Shown piece by piece: positions 16,470-24,343 of a stretch of DNA of 34,149 nucleotides (its first letter is position 1; each line of letters starts with the position of its first letter). The notes beneath the pieces are model-generated. The model saw only the letters and a list, made by a program, of their open reading frames with translations. It was not told where the DNA came from and ran no database searches. Source of the stretch: an uncultured Hyphomicrobiales bacterium (GTDB lineage: Bacteria > Pseudomonadota > Alphaproteobacteria > Rhizobiales > Hyphomicrobiaceae); NCBI GenBank assembly GCA_902826255.1, contig CADEEC010000019.1, positions 1-34,149 on the forward strand, given 5' to 3'. The translations under genes were made by a program, and so were the position numbers.

Positions 16470-17270
16470 TCAATAGTAGATCGACCCCGGCGTCCCGCCA
16501 CCGGCGGGGATCACATCACCGTTGACCGCCATCGACTTCGGCGAGGCCAGGAACGCAACCAGCCAGGCGATCTGCTCGGCGGTGACCAGCTTCTTGATGA
16601 GGTTGCCGCCGTCCATCCGCTTCTCGATCTCGGCCTCGCTGACGCCGGCCGCCTTGGCACGCGCCGCGATCACGCCCGGTGTCGCCTCGGTGCGGATCAG
16701 CCCCGGATGCACGCAGATGGCCTGGATGCCATGCGGCGCCAGCTCGTCCGCCATGTTCTTGGTCAGCGCGGCGACACCGACGTTGCGAATGCTGCCGACC
16801 GTCGTCCCCGTGTGTCGGGCCCCGAGCCCGCTGATGTTGATGATGCGCCCGGACTTCTGCTTGATCATGTGCGGCATCACGGCCTGCGCTGTGCGCAGAT
16901 AGCCGACGACCTTGGTATTGACGTGGTCCCACACCTCTTCGGTGGTGATCTCATCGAGCGTCGGCGGTCGCGTCTGGCCGCTCGGCTTGGCCGCACAGTT
17001 GGCGAGGATATCGACGCGCCCGAACGCCGCGATCACGTCGGCCACCATGGTCTTCACGCTTGCCGCGTCGGTCGTATCGCACACGAAGCCCTTCGCCTTG
17101 CCCGGCACCTGCTTGGCAACGTCCGCTGCGGCCGCATCGACTGTGGCCTGGCTGCGCGCCACCAGCGCCACATTGACACCCTCCTCCGCCAGCACCCGGC
17201 CGATCGCCTTGCCGATGCCGCGGCTGCCGCCGGTGACGATGGCGACCTTGCCCGCGAGTTCCAGATCCAT
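16470..17270 (-). CDS. SDR-family protein with degenerate catalytic residues
   Basis: A 266-residue classical-SDR-fold protein. The NAD(P)-binding TGGSRGIG is at residues 13-20, the strand end DILANCAA replaces the usual NNAG, and VHPGLIRTE follows the active-site region. The usual Ser-Tyr-Lys set is not recognisable: where YxxxK is expected the protein reads GSIRN (159-163), and NISG (145-148) replaces the usual NxSS. The fold is intact and the C-terminus normal, so it is not a decayed pseudogene. It may be a cofactor-binding or otherwise reprogrammed SDR. AAGGAAAC precedes the ATG. Likely in an operon with the GFA protein, divergent from the sulfite dehydrogenase genes. Confidence 0.85.
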   Translation of the reverse strand: MDLELAGKVAIVTGGSRGIGKAIGRVLAEEGVNVALVARSQATVDAAAADVAKQVPGKAKGFVCDTTDAASVKTMVADVIAAFGRVDILANCAAKPSGQTRPPTLDEITTEEVWDHVNTKVVGYLRTAQAVMPHMIKQKSGRIINISGLGARHTGTTVGSIRNVGVAALTKNMADELAPHGIQAICVHPGLIRTEATPGVIAARAKAAGVSEAEIEKRMDGGNLIKKLVTAEQIAWLVAFLASPKSMAVNGDVIPAGGGTPGSIYY

Positions 17271-17441
17271 GGCAGTTTCCTTGAGTTGCTGTCTGCTGTG
17301 GGGCGTAGGTCGTCGGCACGCCGGGTGTCAATGCGCCAAGCGCTATATCCAATCGTGCAAGTTGAGCACGCGACCGCCATTCTGCACAATGCCCCCAGCA
17401 TGAGAACAATTTTCGCCGACAGCAGGATTGGGGAGAATGCC

Positions 17442-18794
17442 ATGTCCAAAGCCGAACGACAGATCGACGACCTCTATGCTGAAGATCCCATTCGCGCAGA
17501 CGCCGAGGTGTTCGGCCGCCACACGGATGTCTCGCGGCGCGGCTTTCTCGGCGGTGCTGGGCTTGCCGCCATGAGCGCGGCGGTAGGCGGCACCATCGTC
17601 CACCAGGCCAATATGCCGGCAGGACTGATCCCCGCGGCGCTGGCGCAAGAGACAAAGGCGCCTGCTGCACCCGCCCCAGCGGCATCAGGGCCGCAGAAGC
17701 TCAATTTTCCCGGCAAGAACCCCAATCTTGTCGTGCTGGGCGAGAAGCCCCTGGTCGCGGAGACGCCCGAGTATCTGCTCGACGACGACACCACGCCGAC
17801 GGACAAGTTCTTCATCCGCCACAACGGCACCCCGCCTCAGGCGCCAAGCGATTTGGACTCCTGGAAGCTCACCATCGACGGCGAGGTCAACAAGCCGATC
17901 GAGATCACGCTCGGCGAGCTCAAGAAGCGCGCACCAGCCAAGACCTACCGCATGGTGCTGGAGTGCGGCGGCAACGGCCGTTCGTTCTTCACGCCCACGG
18001 CGCGCGGCAACCAGTGGACCAACGGCGGCGCCGGCTGCGCCGAATGGACGGGCATTCCGCTTGCGACGTTGCTGCGCGCCGCCGGCGTGAAGCAGTCCGC
18101 CGTCTACACGTCGAACTATGGCGCCGACTTACACCTGTCGGGTGACATGAAGCGTGAGGTGATCTCGCGTGGCGTGCCTATTGCGAAGGCCATGAACGAG
18201 TACAGCCTGCTGGTATGGGCCATGAACGGCAAGCCGCTGGAGAACGTGCACGGAGGACCGCTGCGTCTCATCCATCCGGGCTACCCTGGCTCCACCTCGC
18301 ACAAGTGGCTGACCAAGATCACGCTGCGCAACAAGGTGCACGACGGCCAGGGCATGCTCGGCACCAACTACCGCGTCGCGATCAAGCCGATGATGCCCGG
18401 CGGCAAGGCAGATGACAGCAACTTCCGCATCCTGGAATCGATGCCGGTGCGCAGCATCATCACCAGTCCGCAGAACGGCCACCGGCTTGCAGCCGGCACC
18501 CGCGAGTTGCGCCTGCGCGGCGCTGCTTGGTCTGGCGAGCCAGAGGTGCGGCGCGTCGACCTGTCGACCGACTTCGGCGCTACCTGGCAGCCGACCCGCC
18601 TCGCCAACCCGCGCAACCGCTACGACTGGCGCCGCTGGACCGCGACACTCAAGCTCCCGAGCGACGGCTACTACGAGGTCTGGACGCGCGCGACGGACTC
18701 TTCCGGCCGCAGCCAGCCGCATGTCGCCGGCGCCTGGAACCCGCAAGGCTACGGCGCCAACCCCATGCACCGCATCGCCGTGCTGGTCGGGTAG
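17442..18794 (+). CDS. sulfite dehydrogenase-type molybdopterin oxidoreductase, Tat-exported
   Basis: A 450-residue periplasmic sulfite oxidase-family enzyme, SorA/SoxC-like. A Tat signal (SRRGFLGGAG, Arg32-Arg33, then a hydrophobic stretch to ALAQE) leads to the molybdenum cofactor domain; the Mo-coordinating Cys is Cys175 in LECGGNGRSFF. Other family segments are DKFFIRHNGTPP, HGGPLRLIHPGYPG and the C-terminal dimerisation domain with VRSIITSPQNG, WSGEPEVRRVDLSTD and GYGANPMHRIAVLVG. The start at 17442 has GGGGAG upstream; an ATG at 17400 is in frame but poorer. The next gene encodes a cytochrome c, its probable electron acceptor. The exact substrate (sulfite or another sulfur species) is inferred. 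Confidence 0.88.
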   Translation: MSKAERQIDDLYAEDPIRADAEVFGRHTDVSRRGFLGGAGLAAMSAAVGGTIVHQANMPAGLIPAALAQETKAPAAPAPAASGPQKLNFPGKNPNLVVLGEKPLVAETPEYLLDDDTTPTDKFFIRHNGTPPQAPSDLDSWKLTIDGEVNKPIEITLGELKKRAPAKTYRMVLECGGNGRSFFTPTARGNQWTNGGAGCAEWTGIPLATLLRAAGVKQSAVYTSNYGADLHLSGDMKREVISRGVPIAKAMNEYSLLVWAMNGKPLENVHGGPLRLIHPGYPGSTSHKWLTKITLRNKVHDGQGMLGTNYRVAIKPMMPGGKADDSNFRILESMPVRSIITSPQNGHRLAAGTRELRLRGAAWSGEPEVRRVDLSTDFGATWQPTRLANPRNRYDWRRWTATLKLPSDGYYEVWTRATDSSGRSQPHVAGAWNPQGYGANPMHRIAVLVG

Positions 18795-18816
18795 GATGCG
18801 GGTCGAGGCGCATTCC

Positions 18817-18855
18817 CTCTCCCCGCTCGCGGGGAGAGGGTTAGGGTGAGGGGCA
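18817..18855 (+). repeat. dispersed palindromic repeat, copy 3
   Basis: The hairpin CTCTCCCC / GGGGAGAG with the tail GGGTGAGGGGCAG is nearly identical to the copy at 287-328. It fills the gap between the molybdopterin subunit and cytochrome c genes, and its tail GAGGGG ends about ten bases before the cytochrome start, where it may act as a ribosome binding site. Confidence 0.8.
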
Positions 18856-18862
18856 GCTGAAC

Positions 18863-19225
18863 ATGACAACCTCGAACTTGCGCACCCCGGCCCTCGCAGC
18901 CGTATTTCTCCTTGCACTTTATCTGCTCGCCGCACCCTCTTTGCTCGCTCAAACCAAGGCCGCCGAGGAAGCGCCGGAGCAATATCCGGCGGGCGAGCAT
19001 CGCGACGATACATTCTACTTCTGCACCGCCTGCCATGGCTTCAAGATCGTCGCCCAGCAAGGGCAGACGCGTGAGCGCTGGAACGAGACCATCGACATCA
19101 TGACCAACCGCCACGGCATGGTCGAGGTGCAGGGCGAACAACGCGAGCAGATGCTCGACTACCTTTCCAAAGCCTTCCCCGAGCGCCGCGCACCCGGGGG
19201 CTGGAAGAACCCCTTCGAGCGCTAG
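18863..19225 (+). CDS. cytochrome c subunit of the sulfite dehydrogenase (SorB-like)
   Basis: A 120-residue exported c-type cytochrome. A Sec signal peptide (hydrophobic AVFLLALYLLAAPSLLAQ, cut near residue 30) precedes one haem motif CTACH at residues 54-58; Met86 in RHGMVEV is the likely distal ligand. The size is that of the small monohaem partners of SorA-type sulfite dehydrogenases, which pass electrons on to the respiratory chain. It lies 68 bases after the molybdopterin gene, with a palindromic repeat in the gap. The substrate assignment depends on the partner gene. Confidence 0.85.
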   Translation: MTTSNLRTPALAAVFLLALYLLAAPSLLAQTKAAEEAPEQYPAGEHRDDTFYFCTACHGFKIVAQQGQTRERWNETIDIMTNRHGMVEVQGEQREQMLDYLSKAFPERRAPGGWKNPFER

Positions 19226-19293
19226 CGCAGCCGGCCTTCACGTGATGCGATACGGCCATGACAGGCGCCCGCCACCTCTGTACATGAGCCCAT

Positions 19294-19926
19294 ATGAGCT
19301 TCAGCTACGACGACAACCTTAGGGGTTTGCTCGCAGAGCGCTGCGCGGCATTTCCCCACCTCGGGCCCACTGAGCTTAGCGCCGGGCTCAAGCGTGCCGC
19401 CGTTGCCGTCCTGCTGCTCGAAACCGACGATGGATCGGGTGAGGCCGCCTTTCTGCTCACCCGGCGCGCCAAGGGGCTACGTGGCCACAGCGGACAGTGG
19501 GCATTGCCCGGCGGTCGCTGCGATGCCGGTGAGACTGTCACGCAAGCCGCGCTGCGAGAGATCGAGGAGGAGGTCGGCGTCACGCTCCACGGGGACGCCG
19601 TGCTCGGCACGCTCGACGATTATCCCACCCGCTCCGGTTACCTCATCACCCCGGTGGTGGTCTGGGCAGGCCTGCGGCCGGTGCTGCACCTCAATCACCA
19701 GGAGGTTGCCTTCGTCAACCGCGTCCCGCTTGCGGAGATCGCGCGGGAGGAAGCTGCGCGCTTCACGACCATCCCGGAAAGCCCGCGCCGTCTGATCCAC
19801 ATGGACATCAACCGCACGACCGTGCACGCACCGACGGCAGCGCTGCTGTATCAGTTCCGTGAGCTGCTGGCTGGACGCGTGACCCGCGTCGCCGAGCTGG
19901 AGCAACCCGTATTCGCCTGGCGCTGA
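19294..19926 (+). CDS. NUDIX hydrolase (CoA pyrophosphatase-like)
   Basis: A 210-residue NUDIX protein. The Nudix box fits GX5EX7REUXEEXGU exactly from Gly74 to Val96 (Glu80, Arg88-Glu89, Glu92-Glu93). The preceding stretch LLTRRAKGLRGHSGQWALPGG resembles the LLT-R...H-G...PGG signature of NudL/YeaB coenzyme A pyrophosphatases, but the segment is not identical, so ADP-ribose or another nucleoside diphosphate substrate remains possible. The C-terminal region (IHMDINRTTVHAPTAALLYQF) is typical of the group. It stands alone on the plus strand with no strong promoter visible in the 68 bases upstream. Confidence 0.85.
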   Translation: MSFSYDDNLRGLLAERCAAFPHLGPTELSAGLKRAAVAVLLLETDDGSGEAAFLLTRRAKGLRGHSGQWALPGGRCDAGETVTQAALREIEEEVGVTLHGDAVLGTLDDYPTRSGYLITPVVVWAGLRPVLHLNHQEVAFVNRVPLAEIAREEAARFTTIPESPRRLIHMDINRTTVHAPTAALLYQFRELLAGRVTRVAELEQPVFAWR

Positions 19927-20038
19927 GCGCAGCCTTTGCCGCACCGCTTCACGTTGCGCTCACGACATCGGGAACAGCGCAGCCACGTCCCGCACGATAT
20001 GGTTCTCGCCAAGACTGCGTGCACCAAAGGAGACACGC

Positions 20039-20278
20039 ATGCGAGGACTGACATCCGCGTTGCTCGCCACGGCTCTGCTGGCCGCTCCGTTGGCTGCCGA
20101 CGCTGCGCCGAAAAAGAAGCATCAAGATCGCGGAACCATCCAGCGCACCGCGCCAAAGTCCACCGGACCGATCCGCGACATCGACGAGACCCGCTACTAC
20201 GAGCGGCTTTCGGAAAAAATCCCGTTCGGCTCCGCCACATGGTGGCGTCAGAAGCAGCTCGAGAACCCGACGCCTTGA
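20039..20278 (+). CDS. tiny exported protein, unknown function
   Basis: A 79-residue protein with a Sec signal peptide (MRGLTSALLATALLAAPLAA, cut near ADAA) and a short basic mature part: APKKKHQDRG, a central RDIDETRYYERLSEKIP and the end TWWRQKQLENPTP. The aromatic/charged RYYERL and TWWRQ segments hint at a conserved surface. GGAG eight bases ahead of the ATG supports translation. No cysteine or known motif is present. A similar-sized exported protein follows 75 bases downstream. Confidence 0.7.
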   Translation: MRGLTSALLATALLAAPLAADAAPKKKHQDRGTIQRTAPKSTGPIRDIDETRYYERLSEKIPFGSATWWRQKQLENPTP

Positions 20279-20353
20279 GTCATGGCCTTGCCAGCTCCAC
20301 ACGGCTGGCCCTAAGCTGGCAACCGACGCTCATCAAAGAGGACGTGCGCTGCG

Positions 20354-20575
20354 ATGAAGCCGACCAAGACCTTGGCCGACTCCGATATCGTCTCGCGGCG
20401 CACCGTCAGCCGCCGCGCGTTGTTGGGCACTTTGGGCCTGGGCGCCGGTCTCGCCGCCGCAGGTGCGCTCCAGGCCGCAGCCCAAGAGAAACCGACGAAA
20501 CGTGATCCCTGCCGCGACAGCGACCGCGGCATTCCCAGCGACACCGACGGCTGCGGCCGTCCCCCGATATCCTAG
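20354..20575 (+). CDS. tiny Tat-signal protein, unknown function
   Basis: A 73-residue protein. The N-terminal region has two closely spaced arginine pairs (SRRTVSRRALLGTLG) before an Ala/Gly-rich hydrophobic stretch, a Tat-like signal. The mature peptide is only about 25-30 residues: QEKPTKRDPCRDSDRGIPSD, then TDGCGRPPIS, with two cysteines that could pair or bind a cofactor. The Asp-Ser-Asp-Arg-Gly acidic turn resembles other unnamed rhizobial Tat proteins. It ends seven bases before the convergent MaoC gene stop. The ribosome binding site is weak. Confidence 0.62.
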   Translation: MKPTKTLADSDIVSRRTVSRRALLGTLGLGAGLAAAGALQAAAQEKPTKRDPCRDSDRGIPSDTDGCGRPPIS

Positions 20576-20582
20576 CGGCCGC

Positions 20583-21443
20583 TCAAGCCGACACCATCGC
20601 CAAGCCGTTGTTCAGAACGACCACGTCGCGCTCCACCACGCGGGCGCGGAAGGAGATGATCTCGCCATCTGGCCACATCTCCGTGCGGATAGTCTCGCCC
20701 GGAAACACCGGCGAGGAGAACCGCACCTGCAGGCTCCTCAGGCGCGCAGGATCGCCGCCGCAGCAGGCCTTGATAATGGCGCGGCCGGCGACCCCGTAGG
20801 TGCACAGCCCGTGCAGGATCGGCGTCTTGAAGCCGCCGGCTGCCGCCGCCTTGGGATCGGCGTGCAGCGGATTGCGATCTCCCGACAAACGATAGATCAG
20901 TGCCGAGTTCGGGTAAGTCTTGAGGTCCAGCGACTTTTCCGGCGCCGTTTCGGGAAGCTTGTGCGGCGGCGGCTGCGGGCCCGGCTTGCCGCCGAAGCCG
21001 CCGTCGCCGCGCAACATCACCGCCGCAATCATGGTCGCGACCGGCTCGCCGCTCGCCTTGTCGACCAGCTTGCGCTCCACGTAGAGCACCGCGCCCTTGT
21101 CCTTGCCCTTGTCGAGCAGGTCGACGATGCGGCTCACCCCGACCAGCGTCCCCGACGGCGGCAACGGCCGGTGCAGGGTCAGATACTGCTCGCCGTGCAG
21201 CACCTTGCTGTAGTCGGCCGTGGACTCCTTGCTCTCCAGCCAGTTGCCCGGATAGGCGAGCACCACGCCCATCATCGGCAGCGCCTGCAGACCCTTCTCG
21301 TAGACGAACTTCAGATCATCCACGTGATCCGCTTCCGCCCCGCAGCCGAGCCCGAGCGCATAAAGGATCGTGTCCTTTTCGGTGTAGGCGTGCTCGATGT
21401 CGGGGAAGTGCCAGTTCAGGATAACGTTGGGATCGAAGGCCAT
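20583..21443 (-). CDS. MaoC-like (R)-specific enoyl-CoA hydratase, double hotdog
   Basis: A 286-residue protein of the type 2 enoyl-CoA hydratase/MaoC family, made of two hotdog domains. The C-terminal hotdog carries hydratase-2 motif SGDRNPLHADPKAAAAGGF with the catalytic Asp and His, followed by ILHGLCTYGVAGRAI. The N-terminal half (YTEKDTILYALGLGCGAE; LHRPLPPSGTLVG) is the structural hotdog. Expected reaction: hydration of 2-enoyl-CoA to (R)-3-hydroxyacyl-CoA in the cytoplasm. It is third in a tight operon after the FAD monooxygenase (33 bases), suggesting a shared catabolic route for an aromatic or acyl substrate. Confidence 0.9.
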   Translation of the reverse strand: MAFDPNVILNWHFPDIEHAYTEKDTILYALGLGCGAEADHVDDLKFVYEKGLQALPMMGVVLAYPGNWLESKESTADYSKVLHGEQYLTLHRPLPPSGTLVGVSRIVDLLDKGKDKGAVLYVERKLVDKASGEPVATMIAAVMLRGDGGFGGKPGPQPPPHKLPETAPEKSLDLKTYPNSALIYRLSGDRNPLHADPKAAAAGGFKTPILHGLCTYGVAGRAIIKACCGGDPARLRSLQVRFSSPVFPGETIRTEMWPDGEIISFRARVVERDVVVLNNGLAMVSA

Positions 21444-21476
21444 GGCGGGTATGCGTCCTTGTGAGTTCGCAGGACG

Positions 21477-22691
21477 TTACTGGCGATCCCCCACCGGCGC
21501 AATCGCAGCCAGCTCTGGCGGCTGCCAGGCGTAGAGCCAGTCCAGCCCTCGCATCAGCAGGGCCGGCGGCGCGGCGCGAAACATGGAATCGCGCGCCCAC
21601 GCATACTGCGCCGGCAGGCGGTAGATGCGGCCCTGCCGCACGCTCGCTTGCTGCACCCGGCTGCAGCGTGCGATGCGCTGCTGCTCGTAGCGCGCAAGCG
21701 CCCGCGCCACGTCGCCGTCCTCTGCTTGGAGGGTCCGTGCCAGCACCAGCGCATCCTCCAGCGCGCAGCCGCCGCCCTGTGCGAGGTAGGGCAGCATCGG
21801 GTGCGCCGCATCGCCGATCAACGCCACGCGCCCGTGCGCATAACTCGTCAATGGCGCCAGCGTATGCAGCGCCCATCTGTGCCATCTCCCGCCAGAAATG
21901 GGTTTAAACGTCTCCGTCAGGCGCGCCGGCAAATGTGCAAGGCTCTCGAAGAGATGCTGCGGATCGGCCGGCGCGTCCCACGCCCGGCTCTGCCAAGTCT
22001 CCGACACGATCGCGACCACGGCGATCTCCGCTCCGCCCCGCACCGGATAGTGCACCACGTGCGCGGTCGGGCTCAGCCACAACCCCACCGACCGCAGCGC
22101 CAGCGGCCCCGCTTCATCTGCAGAGATCACGGTGCGTGTCGCAGTAGCGGCCGCGAACACCGGCTCGACGCCCGGCATGATGGCGTGTCGCACTGCCGAC
22201 CACAGTCCGTCTGCCCCGACCAGCAGCGCGCCACTCAATCGCTCGCCTGCCGCGCTCGTCACGCTGACATCCGCGCCACGTTGCTCGACGGACGCAACCG
22301 CTACCCCTGTCCTGATCTCTATCAGCGGATGGCGCGATGCCGCGCTATGCAAGACCGCATGCAGATCACCGCGATGCGCCACCCAGTAGGGCGCGCCGTG
22401 CCGGACCGCGAGCCAGTCTCCCAGCGGCAGGCCCGTAAGGCGCCGCCCGCCCCTGCCCTCGAAAACCTCGATCGTCTCCGGCTTGCCGGCGTACGGCTCC
22501 AGCGCCTCCGCCACGCCCAGCTCGCGCAAGGCGCGGACGCCGTTCGGCCCGAACTGGATGCCGGCGCCGGCCGGCGAGAATTCCGCCTGCCGCTCCAGCA
22601 CCAGCGACGCGCGGCCCGTTTGCGCCAGCGCCAGCGCACATGCCAGCCCCCCGATGCCGCCGCCGGCAATCAGGATGGGAGGCGCAGCCAT
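21477..22691 (-). CDS. FAD-dependent aromatic monooxygenase (salicylate/3-hydroxybenzoate hydroxylase-like)
   Basis: A 404-residue group A flavoprotein monooxygenase. The Rossmann GGGIGG is at residues 10-15, the flavin-binding Arg region QFGPNGVRAL follows, the DG motif is in LLVGADGLWSAVR and the GD motif in VALIGDAAHPMLPYLAQGG. Homologues hydroxylate aromatic rings using NAD(P)H and oxygen; 3-hydroxybenzoate 6-hydroxylase and salicylate hydroxylase are the closest by pattern. The exact substrate is not readable. It is translated from a gene 16 bases after a small zinc-finger gene and is followed by the MaoC hydratase, all on the minus strand. Confidence 0.87.
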   Translation of the reverse strand: MAAPPILIAGGGIGGLACALALAQTGRASLVLERQAEFSPAGAGIQFGPNGVRALRELGVAEALEPYAGKPETIEVFEGRGGRRLTGLPLGDWLAVRHGAPYWVAHRGDLHAVLHSAASRHPLIEIRTGVAVASVEQRGADVSVTSAAGERLSGALLVGADGLWSAVRHAIMPGVEPVFAAATATRTVISADEAGPLALRSVGLWLSPTAHVVHYPVRGGAEIAVVAIVSETWQSRAWDAPADPQHLFESLAHLPARLTETFKPISGGRWHRWALHTLAPLTSYAHGRVALIGDAAHPMLPYLAQGGGCALEDALVLARTLQAEDGDVARALARYEQQRIARCSRVQQASVRQGRIYRLPAQYAWARDSMFRAAPPALLMRGLDWLYAWQPPELAAIAPVGDRQ

Positions 22692-22707
22692 ATCAGTGAT
22701 CCGCGGG

Positions 22708-22968
22708 CTAGGCCCCGGCCCCGGCGTTTTCGTCCGCCGTCACGATGCAGCCTTCGGGGTCGCTTTGCCCAGCCTGCAGGCGCGGATGATAAACGTACAG
22801 CGTCGAGCAGTAGGGGCACAGGATCTGGCTGTCGGCCCCCATGTCGAGATAGACGTGCGGATGGTCGAAGGGCGGCCGCGCACCCATGCATTGCAGCTCC
22901 TTCACGCCCACATAGATCTTCTCCACGCCCTTGTCGTTGGCGAGGTGGGGAACGTGTGCGTCAGCCAT
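22708..22968 (-). CDS. small CHCC zinc-finger protein (NDUFS6/zf-CHCC family)
   Basis: An 86-residue protein whose core ELQCMGARPPFDHPHVYLDM plus QILCPYCSTLYVYHP is the zf-CHCC fold: Cys, His, then CPYC as ligands. The same domain occurs in mitochondrial complex I subunit NDUFS6 and in small alphaproteobacterial proteins. Here it is first in an operon with an FAD monooxygenase and a MaoC hydratase; I recall this order, next to an alpha/beta hydrolase, in other Rhizobiales. The start at 22968 matches the family length; a longer frame to 23103 overlaps the divergent gene. Confidence 0.88.
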   Translation of the reverse strand: MADAHVPHLANDKGVEKIYVGVKELQCMGARPPFDHPHVYLDMGADSQILCPYCSTLYVYHPRLQAGQSDPEGCIVTADENAGAGA

Positions 22969-23071
22969 GAGCTTGCCCTGCTTGCGGGGTCGGATCCGGT
23001 TCGGCGCGGAACATAGCGGCTTGGGCCCCGAGATGATAGGGGTGGTTCGGCCGCAGCAAACCGGAGCAGCC

Positions 23072-23824
23072 ATGCTTACATTCGACTCCGACGGCGTGCG
23101 CATCGCCTATAGCGACGAGCGTGCCGGCGATCCCATCCTCCTGATCCACGGCTTCGCCTCCAGCATCCGCGACAACTGGATCGACCCCACCTGGATCGGC
23201 TTCCTCACCGGGCACGGCTTCCGCGTGATCGCCCTCGACAACCGCGGCCACGGCCAGAGTGCCAAACTCTACGAGCGCGAGGCCTACAGCCCGCACCTGA
23301 TGGCCGAGGACGCCCGCCGCTTGCTCGATCATGTCGGCATCCAGCGCGCCGATGTCATGGGCTACTCCATGGGCGCCCGTATCACCGCCTTCCTGGCGCT
23401 CGCACACCCCGAGCGCGTGCGCAGCGCCATCTTCGCCGGCCTCGGCGGCAACATGGTACGGCCGATGGCGGGCACCGGCCCCATCGCGCATGCGTTGGAG
23501 GCCGACAGCATCGATGACGTCACCAATGCTACGGCGCGCACCTTCCGCGCCTTCGCCGAGAAGACCGGCAGCGACCTCAAGGCCCTCGCCGCCTGCATCC
23601 GCGCCTCGCGCGATCCGCTGACGCGCGAGATGGTCGCCGCCCTGAAGCCGCCCGTGCTCGTCGTCACCGGCAGCGAGGATGTGATCGGCGGCAAGGCCGA
23701 GGAGCTGGCCGCCCTTATCCCCGGCGCTGAAGCCCTCACCGTCCCCCGCCGCGACCACATGCGCACCGTCGGCGACCGCGTCTACAAGGACGGGGTTCTG
23801 GCATTCTTGAAAAAGCGCCCCTAG
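23072..23824 (+). CDS. alpha/beta hydrolase
   Basis: A 250-residue alpha/beta hydrolase. The oxyanion segment LLIHGFASSIRDNW, the strand-4 motif LDNRGHGQS, the nucleophile elbow GYSMGA, the acid in VVTGSEDVIGG and the catalytic His in RRDHMRTVG are all in place, with the shape of lactonase/esterase or 3-oxoadipate enol-lactonase-like proteins. The substrate is unknown. GGAG six bases upstream supports ATG 23072. It is divergent from the zinc-finger/monooxygenase/MaoC operon, with 103 bases between starts, so a shared control region and a related pathway are plausible. Confidence 0.88.
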   Translation: MLTFDSDGVRIAYSDERAGDPILLIHGFASSIRDNWIDPTWIGFLTGHGFRVIALDNRGHGQSAKLYEREAYSPHLMAEDARRLLDHVGIQRADVMGYSMGARITAFLALAHPERVRSAIFAGLGGNMVRPMAGTGPIAHALEADSIDDVTNATARTFRAFAEKTGSDLKALAACIRASRDPLTREMVAALKPPVLVVTGSEDVIGGKAEELAALIPGAEALTVPRRDHMRTVGDRVYKDGVLAFLKKRP

Positions 23825-23842
23825 GCCGTCGGTGTGGCCATC

Positions 23843-23871
23843 TTGCAGCTTATTCCATTCGGAACTATATT
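23843..23871 (+). promoter_or_regulatory. promoter of the toxin-antitoxin operon
   Basis: TTGCAG (23843-23848), a 17-base spacer and TATATT (23866-23871) give a near-consensus sigma70-type promoter. It stands 28 bases before the chosen antitoxin ATG at 23900, which argues against the in-frame GTG at 23834 as a start. Confidence 0.6.
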
Positions 23872-23885
23872 TGTCTCAAATGGAA
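23853..23885. promoter_or_regulatory. operator-like palindrome over the TA promoter
   Basis: Inverted repeat TTCCATT (23853-23859) / AATGGAA (23879-23885) with a 19-base spacer that includes the -10 box. Type II antitoxins usually bind such palindromes to repress their own operon, so this is the expected autoregulatory site; binding is inferred. A second short pair TTCC/GGAA (23853-23864) lies within it. Confidence 0.5.
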
Positions 23886-23899
23886 CAAGCAGTAAGTGC

Positions 23900-24343
23900 A
23901 TGACGATCGCCCCCGCCACCTCCGAAGCCAGCCGCACCGCCTGGCTCCTCGGCCTACGCGCCGACAGCGACCTCGATCTCGTGAGGCGGGTCGAGCGCGG
24001 CTTCCCCACCAAGGCCGCCGATACGCTCGCGCGCCGGCTCGATCCGCGCGGGGAGTACCTGCGCGTCACCGACATCATACCCAAGTCCACCTACCACCGG
24101 CGCATCAAGGCCAAGGAGCCCTTCTCCAAGGAGGAGAGCGAGAAGCTGTTCTCGCTCGCCAAGGTGTTCGCCGAAGTCGCGCGCCAGTACCACAACGACA
24201 TGGCGCGCGTCGGCCAGTTCATGGCACGCAAGCATGCCCTGCTCGACGGCCAGACGCCGCTCGACGTCGCCAAGAAGACGTCCGCCGGGGCTGATCTGGT
24301 GCTCAAGATCCTGGCGCAGGCTGACGCGGGCGTTGCCGCCTGA
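23900..24343 (+). CDS. Xre/MbcA/ParS-family antitoxin
   Basis: A 147-residue antitoxin of the RES-Xre group. The N-terminal part (about 10-95) is an Xre-like helix-turn-helix (LDLVRRVERGFPTKAADTLA; VTDIIPKSTYHRRIKAKEPF), and the last 60 residues are the DUF2384 toxin-binding domain (VARQYHNDMARVGQFMARKH; PLDVAKKTSAGADLVLKIL). It represses its own promoter and neutralises the toxin in known members. Start 23900 follows the promoter; an in-frame GTG at 23834 precedes it. Its TGA overlaps the toxin ATG by one base (TGATG), assuring coupled synthesis. Confidence 0.9.
   Translation: MTIAPATSEASRTAWLLGLRADSDLDLVRRVERGFPTKAADTLARRLDPRGEYLRVTDIIPKSTYHRRIKAKEPFSKEESEKLFSLAKVFAEVARQYHNDMARVGQFMARKHALLDGQTPLDVAKKTSAGADLVLKILAQADAGVAA

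Noticed and set aside
16434..17441. N-terminal extension of the sulfite dehydrogenase frame
   Set aside because: Overlaps the SDR on the opposite strand; the Tat signal and ribosome binding site define the start at 17442.
21648..22970. Plus-strand frame of 440 codons
   Set aside because: Antisense to the FAD monooxygenase; rich in Arg, Gln, Ala with no domain.
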